Source: Elusimicrobia bacterium GWA2_51_34
Lineage (GTDB): Bacteria > Elusimicrobiota > Elusimicrobia > Elusimicrobiales > UBA9959
Assembly (NCBI GenBank): GCA_001799565.1
Contig: MGTS01000005.1
Coordinates: 5,528 to 64,093 of the forward strand
Direction of reading: 5' to 3'
DNA: 58,566 nt
The notes under the pieces were generated by a model that was given only the letters and a program-made list of their open reading frames with translations, had not been told where the DNA came from and made no database searches. Of the stretch, positions 43,033 to 52,400 are shown piece after piece (the first letter of the stretch is position 1; each line of letters opens with the position of its first letter). Made by a program: the position numbers and the translations under genes.

Positions 43033-43690
43033 GCAGTTGCGAAATATGACTGAACCTGAAATAATACATGAAGACGCCGATATTCTGGCTATAAACAAGC
43101 CTTCAGGGCTGCTTACCATGCCTGGCCGGGGGGAGCTTTCTTCGGCCGATAGCGCGCTTTCAATTTTACGCCGGACCCGCGGTCCGCTTTTTGTGGTACA
43201 CCGCCTTGACAAAGACGCCAGCGGGCTGATGCTGCTGGCGCGCAGCGCGCAGGCGCACCGCTACTATTCGGGGCTTTTTGAAAACAGGGATATTGCCAAA
43301 AAATATCTGGCGGCGGTGGAAGGCCTTTTAACGGAAAAAAACGGTGAAATTGACAAACCGCTCGTTCAGGGCGGCTCCGGCCGCGTGTCGGTGGCGTTTA
43401 ACGGCAAGTACTCCGTCACCCGCTATGAAACGCTGGAACATTATAAAAACTCTACGCTGCTTGAAGTGTCTATTTTAACGGGCCGCCGACATCAGATAAG
43501 GGTGCACCTGTATTCCATAGGGCATCCCGTCATAGGCGACAGGGTTTACGGCGATCAGGCCAGACAAAGGCAATGGCCGCGCCTTATGCTGCACGCCTAT
43601 GAGCTTAAGTTCGCCGACAGAACCGGCAAAAAGCTGTCATTGCGCTCTGATCCGCCGAAGGACTTTATGAGCGTGCTTCCGTTTTTGTGA
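43001..43690 (+). CDS. RluA-family pseudouridine synthase
   Basis: The product is about 229 residues from the ATG at 43001; ATG at 43046 would remove 15. The catalytic motif HRLDKDASGLMLLA and the downstream GRRHQIRVHLYSIGHPVIGDRVYG are diagnostic of RluA enzymes, which isomerise specific uridines in rRNA or tRNA. There is no S4 domain, so it is a short RluA type. Target bases cannot be read off. It overlaps the MFS gene and is probably translated by coupling. Confidence 0.9.
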   Translation: MKKIIIVRSPEQLRNMTEPEIIHEDADILAINKPSGLLTMPGRGELSSADSALSILRRTRGPLFVVHRLDKDASGLMLLARSAQAHRYYSGLFENRDIAKKYLAAVEGLLTEKNGEIDKPLVQGGSGRVSVAFNGKYSVTRYETLEHYKNSTLLEVSILTGRRHQIRVHLYSIGHPVIGDRVYGDQARQRQWPRLMLHAYELKFADRTGKKLSLRSDPPKDFMSVLPFL

Positions 43691-43733
43691 AAGTTCGTGG
43701 AATACTGCCGGCATATTGCCGGGTGGAGGGAAT

Positions 43734-44984
43734 ATGAAAAAGAAAACTCCGGTGGCGCTTCTGATGGTTATAGACGCGGTTGGACTTTCCACCGTGGAAT
43801 ATCTGCTGTCGCGTTATCCCGGAAAAGTGAAAATGCCCAACTTGTCAAAACTCGGGCTTGGCGGCATTGTAATGGACAAATATAAAAAAAGGTTCGCCCC
43901 CGCCTTTGGCGCCAAAAACTATGCCGCGCGGATAACGCAGGTTTCCGCCACGGCCGACAGCCTGGTGGGCCACCGCGAGATGGTGGGCGTGACGGACAAC
44001 CGCACTTACAGCCTTTTTAACGGCGGGTTTTCGGGGCAATATCTTTCCGAACTTGAAAGGCGCATCGGCAGAAAAACTTTTTACAATCAGATGGCCGGCG
44101 GCATGGAGGCTATAGAGCTGAACGCCGCAGAGCACGAGCGCACCGGCAACCCCATAGTTTACGCCAGCAAGTGCGACCCCCTGATACAGCTTGCCATGAA
44201 TGAAGCGGTTATACCGGTGGAAGAACAGCGCAAAATAGCCGATATCGCTTTCGCTCTCGCCATGGAGCTGAAGATTCCCATAACCCGCGCCATCTCCCGC
44301 TCTTATATCAGGAACGCCGAAGGGGAAATAGTGCGCACCTCAAACCGGCACGATTCCGTTTTGCCCATAGGCCGGAAAACGCTTGTAGATATACTCTACG
44401 AGCGCGCGGTGTGGACTGTGGCCGTGGGTAAAACCAGCGACCTGGTAAATACCGCATATCACTCACGGATAAAGCTGAACAATGAAGTTTTTATTGATCC
44501 CGCGCTGGGGCTTAAATTCGTACACCCGAAGAAAAAGGATACCAACCCTTTTTCCGTACAGGGAACAATAAACGCGCTTGACGGGGCCAGGGTGATCTAT
44601 CGCCCCAAAGGCACTTTTATTTTCACCAATCTGGTGGACACCGACAGTTTGTACGGGCACACCCGCGATGTGGAGGGGGCGGTTAATTCCATTGAGGAAA
44701 TAGACCGCCTTTTGCCGCTTATCATGAGCCGGCTTGATAAGGGTGATTTGATGATAATAACGGCGGACCATGGCATGGAACACCGCGCGGATTACGGCTA
44801 CCACTCAAACGAGCCTCTGCCGTTCATCGCCTGGCGTAAAGGCTGCGGCGCCGGACTTGGCGGCCTTAAAACCGGGTTATGCCCCGGCCTGACCGACATT
44901 GGCAGCGTAGTGGCGCAGTTATTCGGCCTGCATGGGGAATATAAAAAGATAGTGGTTAGTGACCAGTGGGCAGTGAACAGTTGA
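43734..44984 (+). CDS. deoB: Phosphopentomutase-like enzyme
   Basis: The 416-residue product starts at ATG 43734 behind GGAGGG (43725-43730). It belongs to the alkaline phosphatase/phosphoglycerate mutase superfamily. VIDAVGLS carries the first metal site; NLVDTDSLYGHTRDVEG and ADHGMEHRADYGYHSNE match metal sites of phosphopentomutase, which interconverts ribose 1- and 5-phosphate. The shorter VSATADSLVGHREMVG region differs from classical DeoB, so the substrate may vary. The last 11 residues (IVVSDQWAVNS) are entirely encoded by a repeat arm. Confidence 0.78.
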   Translation: MKKKTPVALLMVIDAVGLSTVEYLLSRYPGKVKMPNLSKLGLGGIVMDKYKKRFAPAFGAKNYAARITQVSATADSLVGHREMVGVTDNRTYSLFNGGFSGQYLSELERRIGRKTFYNQMAGGMEAIELNAAEHERTGNPIVYASKCDPLIQLAMNEAVIPVEEQRKIADIAFALAMELKIPITRAISRSYIRNAEGEIVRTSNRHDSVLPIGRKTLVDILYERAVWTVAVGKTSDLVNTAYHSRIKLNNEVFIDPALGLKFVHPKKKDTNPFSVQGTINALDGARVIYRPKGTFIFTNLVDTDSLYGHTRDVEGAVNSIEEIDRLLPLIMSRLDKGDLMIITADHGMEHRADYGYHSNEPLPFIAWRKGCGAGLGGLKTGLCPGLTDIGSVVAQLFGLHGEYKKIVVSDQWAVNS

Positions 44985-45051
44985 TGAGTTTTTAATTGAA
45001 ATGGTGTTTCTTCTTTCTGGCCACTGACCACTCGCCACTGATCACTGTTCG
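44951..45051. repeat. Periodic-arm inverted repeat (7 bp word, CAGTGNN) at a convergent junction
   Basis: In-phase 7-mers TAGTGGT, TAGTGAC and CAGTGGG form the left arm (44951-44985); CCACTGA, CCACTCG and TCACTGT form the right arm (45019-45051). Both flanking genes end within the arms: the plus-strand gene at 44982-44984 and the minus-strand gene at 45042-45044. Confidence 0.9.
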
Positions 45052-46193
45052 TAGTCCGGATCAACGAAAGCCCTGTAGTACTGCGGGGTGAGAGCCTGCC
45101 AGCTGTACCTGTTTGAGGGGTTCCATAAGACCCAGCTTTCAAGCATATTGCGCCTTAACGCCATCATCTGGGCGCGCACTTCCACCGGGCCGTAATGCGG
45201 CCTGCCAAGCGAAAAATCCTGCAGATAGGGCCGTATCTTTGAGTAGTGTATGCCAAGCTTAGCGTATGCGTCCTTCAAACCCTGGTTTATAACTTTATAG
45301 GGTTGCGCGTTGGGGTTTTGCAGGCCGTATTCGCCCGGATAATAATGCGACGGGTACATCATGGGGTAGACATAGTCCGCGTTTTCAGCCAGCACGCCGA
45401 TGTCCTGGCCTATGCCCATGCCGGCCTTTACGGTTGTGGTAAGCCCGAAGACATCGGCTGAGATCTTTACGTTATAAGGCTTGAGTTTTTCCCTTGCGTA
45501 TCTTAAAAACTCGCCTAAATTAGCTATGGCGGATTTTAAATTATGGGGCTTTGAATAACGGCAGCGAGCGGTATCGCCTTCGGAGGGGTAGCGGATATAG
45601 TCAAACTGTATTTCGTCAAAACCGGCCTTGGCGGCGCGGACCGCCACTTCAAGATTATAGTCCCACACATCCCTGTTGTAGGGATCAGTCCAGGTCGCTC
45701 CGTTATAGCTGCGCCATAAATCGCCTTCAGGCGTTTTAACGGCAAGGTCCTTTCGCCTGGCGGGGGCTATTTTATCCTTGAATACCACTATCCGCGCCAC
45801 GGTATAAAGGTCTGCCGCCTTAAAATCGTTCACCATTCCTTCCGGATCCGGTATGGCGGCTTCGTAGGAACCGAACGCCGCTGCTTTTTTAACACCGGGA
45901 AGGTACACTTTGCCGTCGGTTTCTTTTACGGCCACCACCACAGTGTTGACGACCGATTGGCTGATTTTGCGTATAATTTCCCTGCGGCTTTTGGACGAGC
46001 CGGCGCCCCAGCAGGTGAGGTGAATCCCGCGCACGGTTTTTTCCGAAAGTATCTTCCGCTTTACGGCGTCAGTTGAAATGGAAACGGGGAGAGTGGAAAT
46101 TAAAACCGCGGGGGCGGCGCTGTCCGAGGGCGAGTTTTGGGCTGAAACGGGAACCGGCTGCGCGAGGAGTAAAAAAAGTAGTATGTAAGCCAT
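45042..46193 (-). CDS. Exported DUF4015 putative glycoside hydrolase
   Basis: The 383-residue protein has a signal peptide (MAYILLFLLLAQPVPVSA). RGIHLTCWGAGS starts the barrel, and FDEIQFDYIRYPSEG is the hallmark of the DUF4015 putative glycosidase family, followed by SADVFGLTT and ADYVYPMMYPSHY. The family resembles GH-type TIM barrels acting on polysaccharides, with exact activity unproven. The last residues DYEQ and stop lie in the repeat arm. The next gene, divergent across a long structured region, is a pullulanase. Confidence 0.85.
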   Translation of the reverse strand: MAYILLFLLLAQPVPVSAQNSPSDSAAPAVLISTLPVSISTDAVKRKILSEKTVRGIHLTCWGAGSSKSRREIIRKISQSVVNTVVVAVKETDGKVYLPGVKKAAAFGSYEAAIPDPEGMVNDFKAADLYTVARIVVFKDKIAPARRKDLAVKTPEGDLWRSYNGATWTDPYNRDVWDYNLEVAVRAAKAGFDEIQFDYIRYPSEGDTARCRYSKPHNLKSAIANLGEFLRYAREKLKPYNVKISADVFGLTTTVKAGMGIGQDIGVLAENADYVYPMMYPSHYYPGEYGLQNPNAQPYKVINQGLKDAYAKLGIHYSKIRPYLQDFSLGRPHYGPVEVRAQMMALRRNMLESWVLWNPSNRYSWQALTPQYYRAFVDPDYEQ

Positions 46194-46597
46194 GTAATAT
46201 ATCTTACAATTTTACTATGGTGATATTTAGTCGTCCGCGGATTTCAGCGCTGCGAAATTATACGTTCGCGGCACTAGTGTTGCGACCGGATAATTGCGCG
46301 GCATTTGGAGGCCCGAGCCTGAAACGAGTGCGAGGCGCGACGATTGATGATAGCGGTGCCTATCTGAATGAGGAGCAACGAAGCAATCGGCCAGGGGCGG
46401 GCCTCCCCCTACCGATAATTTCGCAGGCAATGCCTGCGATACCCGTAAGGAAGGGGCTGGGCGCTTTTGAATTCTGGCGTCGTTGCTCGTCACTTACATG
46501 CCTCCAGGTATGCGCGCTCCTCGCGCCTAGCCAGAATTCAAAAGCGCCCAGCCAAATGGCGCGAAATTATTCGGTCGCAGCACTGGGAGCCATTCTT
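46194..46597. repeat. Structured non-coding element upstream of pullulanase
   Basis: A 23-25 bp motif resembling GCGAAATTATNCGNTCGC occurs three times: direct at about 46252 and 46560, and inverted at about 46277. The arms 46277-46309 and 46553-46584 are reverse complements. Inside, a perfect 24 bp inverted repeat (starting GGCTGGGCGCTTTTG) spans 46457-46480 and 46529-46552, enclosing a 48 bp loop. No gene is seen, although the pullulanase reading frame stays open through it. Confidence 0.8.
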
Positions 46598-49054
46598 ATG
46601 AATGTCAATTTGTACGCCGGAAATTTTCTTACCGCTCATTACAACCGCCTGAACGGAGACTACCAGAACTGGAATTTATGGGTCTGGAACGAGGGTGGGG
46701 AAAATAACGGTTTTGAAATCGAGCCGTCCGGAAAAGATGACGCAGGAGTCTATTTTAAAATAGACCTTAAAACTTTCGGCCTTCTGAATAAAAAAACAGG
46801 CTTCCTGCCGAAATACGGAAATTGGGAGAAACAGGACGGCCCCGATCGTATTTTAAAAACGGCAAAAGAAGGCGATATTTATCTGATGGAGGGGGACATG
46901 GAGGTTTACAGCGCTCCTCCTGAAGTTTCCACAAAAATAGTTTCAGCCTCGTTTGAGAGTGAAAACGAGGTAAAGCTGGCGCTCAACAGAGTTGTGAACC
47001 TGGATTTTCTGCATAAGCAGGGTTTTTATCTTAAAAAAGGCGAAAATAGCGCGCAGGCGCTTAAAGCCCGGTTCTATGGCGGTGGTAAATACGGCAAGGC
47101 CGTTTTGCTTGAGTTTGACAGCTTTGGGAAACTGGACCCCGTTGCCGTTAACGCCGGGCTTTGGCAGGCGCACGCGCGCGACCTTAAACCGGTAAAAGTT
47201 GAGCTGGGTTCAGCCGTTTACGGCCCGGATTTCGCTTCCACCAAAAGAATGGGCGCTTTCACCTCGGACGGTATGACGGTAATGCGCATATTCGCCCCAA
47301 AGGCGACAAAGGTTTCGGCGCTTATTTATGAGACCTCATCCGGGACGGCGCGCGCTGAATCTTTGCAATACAGCGGCCATGGCTTATGGGAGAAGGTTTT
47401 TGACCGGGATCTGGCCGGGAAATATTACCGCCTGCGCGTGACAACCGCCGGGCGAGTGAGAGAGGGGCTGGACCCTTACGCGGCCTGCGTTACGGCAGAT
47501 AACGGCCGCGCCCTGATAGTCCGCGATGATACGCCTGTGGCGGATACGCCTTCCTTTGATCTGTCTGAAACGGTATTTTACGAAGTTCACATCAGGGATT
47601 TTTCCAGCGACGCTTTTTCGGGAATAAAGAATAAGGGCGGGTACCTCGGCTTTACGCAAGAGGGGACCAAGCATCCGCTGCACCCGGAAATAAAAACAGG
47701 GCTTGACCATCTGGCCGAACTGGGCGTGAACGCCGTGCACATACTGCCTTTTGCGGATTTTGAAAATGCCGACGGCGTTTCAGGTTATAATTGGGGCTAC
47801 ATGCCGGTCAATTTTAATTCTCCGGAAGGCGCGTACGCCACAAGGACGGATGACGCCTCCAGGGTGCGTGAAACGAAGCTGATGATAGACGCCCTGCACA
47901 AAAAAGGCATTAAGGCGATAATGGACGTGGTTTACAACCATACGGCCGAAACCGGCGGAAAAATTTACAACTTCAGGGCTTTGGCCGGAGATTATTATTA
48001 CCGCTTGAGGCCCGACGGTTCCTACTGGAACGGTTCCGGCTGCGGCAATGAATTCAAGACCGAAGCCCCCATGGTCCGCAAATTTATAATTGACAGCCTG
48101 CTGCATTGGGCGCGCGATTATAAAGTGGACGGTTTCCGTTTTGACCTGATGGGGCTTATGGACCGGGAGACGGCGTTTGAGGTTGTGAAAAAACTTAAAG
48201 AGTTTAAACCGGATATTGTCATTTACGGCGAGCCGTGGGCCGCGGGCGCTACGCCGGTTAACGGGGTTAAAAAGGGTTCGCAGAAAGGCCGGGGATTCGC
48301 GGTTTTTAACGACGAATTCCGGGACGCGCTCAAGGGCAGCGTGTTTAACGTAAAAGACCCGGGCTATATTCAAAGCTACGGGCAAAATTACCTTCCGGCG
48401 GTGCGAAACGGCATCATGGGGTCCCCCGGAACTTTTGCCGGGTCGCCGCTTGAAAGCGTAAACTATGTCAGCTGTCACGACAATAACACGCTTTGGGATC
48501 GCATTGACCTGTTGGGGGAAAACGCGCCGGCTGAGACTAAAATCAAAATGGACAAGCTTGCCCAGGCCATAGTGTTCACTTCACAGGGGATCCCTCTTCT
48601 TCACGCGGGTGAAGAATTCTTGCGCACAAAAAAGGGGGAGGAAAATTCATTTAACCTGCCGGATAAAATAAATAAGCTGGATTGGACACGGAAAAAAGAT
48701 TATTTCAGCGTATTTTCCTATTACAGGGACCTGATAGCCCTCAGGAAAGCCCACCCGGCCTTCAGGATGAAAACAGCGGCGGCGGTGAAGGAAAATTTAG
48801 AATTTTATGACGATATCGGACTGGCGCTGGAGGCGCCGGATATCGCCTACATGCTTTACGGCGATAAAGCGGGGGATGCCTGGAGCCGCATTCTGGTTTT
48901 GATAAACCCACGCGACAAATCCCGAAAGTTCACCCTGCCAATGGGCGAGTGGGAACAGGCCTTTGACGAGAACGGTTTTTATAAAGGCGAAAAGAAGAAA
49001 ATAAAAGCAGGGTTTGAGGTTCCGCCTGTGTCTCTAGCCGTTTTGTATCAGTAA
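46598..49054 (+). CDS. pulA: Type I pullulanase (GH13 with N-terminal CBM41-like domain)
   Basis: The product is about 818 residues from the ATG at 46598, preceded by GGGAGC (46585-46590). The longer frame upstream is repeat and is rejected; an ATG at 46556 would add 14 residues. FLTAHYNRLNGDYQNWNLWVW fits a CBM41 starch-binding domain, split here before the CBM48-like region. GH13 motifs are VYNHTAE, DGFRFDLMGLMD (nucleophile Asp), IYGEPWAAG (acid/base Glu) and SCHDNNTLWD. YNWGYMPVNFNSPEG is typical for pullulanase type I. It debranches alpha-1,6 linkages in pullulan or glycogen. Confidence 0.88.
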   Translation: MNVNLYAGNFLTAHYNRLNGDYQNWNLWVWNEGGENNGFEIEPSGKDDAGVYFKIDLKTFGLLNKKTGFLPKYGNWEKQDGPDRILKTAKEGDIYLMEGDMEVYSAPPEVSTKIVSASFESENEVKLALNRVVNLDFLHKQGFYLKKGENSAQALKARFYGGGKYGKAVLLEFDSFGKLDPVAVNAGLWQAHARDLKPVKVELGSAVYGPDFASTKRMGAFTSDGMTVMRIFAPKATKVSALIYETSSGTARAESLQYSGHGLWEKVFDRDLAGKYYRLRVTTAGRVREGLDPYAACVTADNGRALIVRDDTPVADTPSFDLSETVFYEVHIRDFSSDAFSGIKNKGGYLGFTQEGTKHPLHPEIKTGLDHLAELGVNAVHILPFADFENADGVSGYNWGYMPVNFNSPEGAYATRTDDASRVRETKLMIDALHKKGIKAIMDVVYNHTAETGGKIYNFRALAGDYYYRLRPDGSYWNGSGCGNEFKTEAPMVRKFIIDSLLHWARDYKVDGFRFDLMGLMDRETAFEVVKKLKEFKPDIVIYGEPWAAGATPVNGVKKGSQKGRGFAVFNDEFRDALKGSVFNVKDPGYIQSYGQNYLPAVRNGIMGSPGTFAGSPLESVNYVSCHDNNTLWDRIDLLGENAPAETKIKMDKLAQAIVFTSQGIPLLHAGEEFLRTKKGEENSFNLPDKINKLDWTRKKDYFSVFSYYRDLIALRKAHPAFRMKTAAAVKENLEFYDDIGLALEAPDIAYMLYGDKAGDAWSRILVLINPRDKSRKFTLPMGEWEQAFDENGFYKGEKKKIKAGFEVPPVSLAVLYQ

Positions 49055-49469
49055 AATAGTGCGACGTCGGGAACACAGGTAATAAGTCCAAGAGTCTGAG
49101 AGTCTGAGAGTCAAGAACTCTGACTTCTGATTTCTAACTTCAAACTTTCCACCCTATACCCTGTTTTTTCGTTTCTGTATCCATGCCGGGAGCGTGGGTT
49201 ACTATAATCCGTTGCTCCCGCACCTGTTTCGAATAAGGAGCAGGAGAGATTGTTTTTTTAAACGCTGCCGCGAAATCTGCCAGTTATTTTGTAGGCCGTT
49301 TTTAAATTTTTGTTCATGGTCCCTTTACTATATTACTTCACAACGGACATGATATAACGCGTTGTATCTCTTGTCACATTGAAATGGCGCGGAAACTAAT
49401 GTAAACTGTGATTTACCGCCATTTTGAAACAATAAAACAAAAGGGGTTTGTTTGTATTTTCCTTCGGAA
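49055..49469. other. Intergenic region with a repeat
   Basis: A GAGTC-word element occupies about 49087-49150. Beyond it the region is AT-rich, with TATAAT at 49203-49208 and a possible TTGTCA at 49371-49376, and likely holds the promoter of the long FN3 gene. No gene is seen. Confidence 0.5.
49087..49150. repeat. Periodic-arm repeat (8 bp word, GAGTCTGA)
   Basis: In-phase copies of GTCTGAGA are followed by a short complementary right arm (CTCTGACTTC). It lies downstream of the pullulanase gene and shares its word family with the elements at 10.5 and 24.6 kb. Confidence 0.75.
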
Positions 49470-52400
49470 ATGACCCAGATGGTACGGGATAAAGCGCGGA
49501 ACGCAGAATCTTCAAAAGGCAATAGGCGCTTTTTGAAGTATCTTTTTTGTCTTTTTGCGGCGTTACTGTTCCTGCTTAGCTCTGCCGCGCGGGCTGAGAC
49601 CATTGTCGCGCAGGTTACTGTTGTTTCCACTAATTCCATCAGTTTGTCATGGACACTTTCCAATCCGGCTGTAGAGCAGCCGTTGATGGCTATTTCCACG
49701 GATTCCTCTTTCGCTGCGAATATTTCCACCTTCTCCACTGGCGAACTCGGAGAGCAAACTACCAGTTACTACGGCCTTAGTGGGAACACCACTTATTATT
49801 TTAAAGTAAAAGTTTCCACCGAATCCGATGATAATTACTCGGACTCCGTTTCAACCCTTACTTTGCCCGCCAGGCCCACTCCGGCACTATTTTATGAGGT
49901 GAATATAACCAGCGTGACCGCGCAATGGACCGCCAACACAAACAGCGACGGCACTGTTTACATAGCGGAAACTGCCGTTAATGAAGGACTAAATGAGTCC
50001 TTGAGCCTGTCAAGCACCGCAACTACGGCCGTTTTTGAAGGATTGAATGCCGATACCACCTATTATTTCGGGATTAATGCCGAGGGTTTTACCGGCCTGA
50101 TTTCGGGTTACAGCGATATAACTTCAACCATTACTCTGGCCGGACCGCCCTCGGATGAAACTTACGCGCTTGTTTCGTCCACGGGGATGTCAATATTCTG
50201 GAATCCTGGCCTGAACCCGGATTGGACCAGATACGAACTGATCATCTCAACGGATAATTTCGGCACAGTTTTTGATTCCACAATCACCCCCGGCAATTAC
50301 TATGAGGCCGGCGGGCTAAAGCCTAATACTATTCACTATTTTAAGGCCGCCGCCGTAAACGGCGCGGGTATAAAATCCGACTATTATATTTTCGGCTCCA
50401 CCCTTACACGTGCCGCGGTTCCCGATACTCCATCCCTCGGAGTTCCTACGGTAAATTCGGTTCAGGCCTGGTGGCAATATAATGAAAATCCGGCCGGCAC
50501 CGAGTATTTTGTGCAGGTGAGCACCGCCCCGGATTTTACCGGCGCCGACTCGGGGCCGGGCGAGTGGTTTGCCGCGCTGACCCGCAATATCACTCCGCTT
50601 GAATCCGGTGTACAGTATTATTTCCAGGTAAAAGCCCGCGATATGTGGGGAAGAGAAAGCGACTATTTGTATCTGGGTTCCGAAACAACATCTACCGGCG
50701 CCGATATCACTCCTCCTTCCGTGGTTGATCTTCAGGGGGGGGATAATAACTGGCGGGGTTCCGCCAGCGGATATTACATGGTCCATTTCACCGACCTTGG
50801 CTCAGGGCTTTCCTATTTCCAGGTAAAGGTGACCACCGGGCCCGATTTCAGCGGCACCCAGGTGGCGGACTGGAGCAATGTTGTGACAAATATTAACGCG
50901 GACACTTATAACACGGACTGGCAGCTGCCGGCTGATATTTTCAACAGTATACAGGAAAATGTTACCAGTTATGTTTCCGTGCGTGCTTATGACAAAGCAG
51001 ATCCGCAGCCTAATGTTTCAGTCTCCACCGACGTTTTCTATGTAATCCGTGACACCACGCTGCCTAATATAGAAAACCACGCAGTTTCACCTTCCGGCTG
51101 GCTGATTTCGGACCCGGGTGTTTTTAACGTTGATTTTAACGACGCCTTGTCGGGGCTTGTTCAGGTTCTTTACAGCGCCAGTGACCAGGCTAATACGGCC
51201 AACGCCAATGTGCTGGGCTGGACGGCCATAAACTCTTTTGTGTCTTCCGCTTCCTACGCGGCCGACTGGGGAATTAATTTTGCCGCGCTTAAGGACGGGG
51301 CAAGTAATTATATAAGCGCGCGGGCGGTGGATGCCGCCGGCAACACGCGCACGCTGAACGATGTTTTCAGGATACTCAAAAATACTGTCGGGCCCGCGGT
51401 AACTATAACCAGCCCCGCCGGAGGATATGTTTCCGCGCTTACGGCCATAACCGGCATTTCCACCGCGAGGAACGAGGATTCCGCCGTTGCGTCAAACGAA
51501 ATAGCCTTGCGGGAGCTTACCAGCTCGTCGTCTTTTTATTATGACGGCATTTCCTTTTCCTCGGATACCATAGTCTGGTTTGCGGCCTCGGGGCTTTCGG
51601 ACTGGAGTTATAATTCTTCTACCGTGCCGTTCGCGGCCGGAGTGGTTTACGCGGCGTTGGCCCGTTCCAAAGATGTGAGCAGTTTGGTAACACCCATGCC
51701 TTATCCCAACGCTATTTTTCAGTTTGACTGGATTCAACCCTCGGTGTCCTTGTCAACTCCGCTGGCCTCATCTTCCGTGTATGAATTCAACGAGGCTTCC
51801 GGCGCAGCTTCTGACTCGGGCGGCGCTGGGCTTTCGTCGGTTGAAGTTTATATACAACGCCTGTCGGATTCAAAGTGGTGGAATTTCTCTTCCAGTCTCT
51901 GGGGTACGGTTCCGGTTTCAAGCGCCGTGTCCGGGGGGGCTTCGTGGAGTTTTACTCCTGGCAGCGCTCTTAAGGGCGGCCTCGCCCATAACCAGCAGTA
52001 TTTTGTAACCGCGCTCGCGAAAGATCTGTCCATTCCGGCCAACGCTTCGGTTTTTGGTGCCGTTGGTTCAACTTTCACACTGCTTGACATAATTCCCCCC
52101 ATGGCAGTTACCGGCCTTACGGCTTTAACCGGAACCTCGCCGGGTAAGATAGATCTTTCCTGGGTAACACCCGGCGACGATATCGGGCCGCTTGCCATGC
52201 CTTACGCTACCTTCGCAGTGCAATATTCCACTTTCGCGGAAGCCGTTTTCAGTACCCAGTCTGCCCAGGTCAGCATTTCCACCGGCGTGGTTTTGCCGGG
52301 TTCCATGCGGTATTATACCGTCGGCGGTCTGGTGCGGGACACAACCTACTACCTTACTCTTTGGGTAAGCGACGACGCCGGGTTGTGGTCGGGGTCTTCG

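Noticed and set aside
46073-46597. Upstream extension of the pullulanase reading frame by 175 residues
   Set aside because: It runs through a highly structured inverted-repeat element and overlaps the divergent DUF4015 gene; a start with a ribosome binding site exists at 46598.
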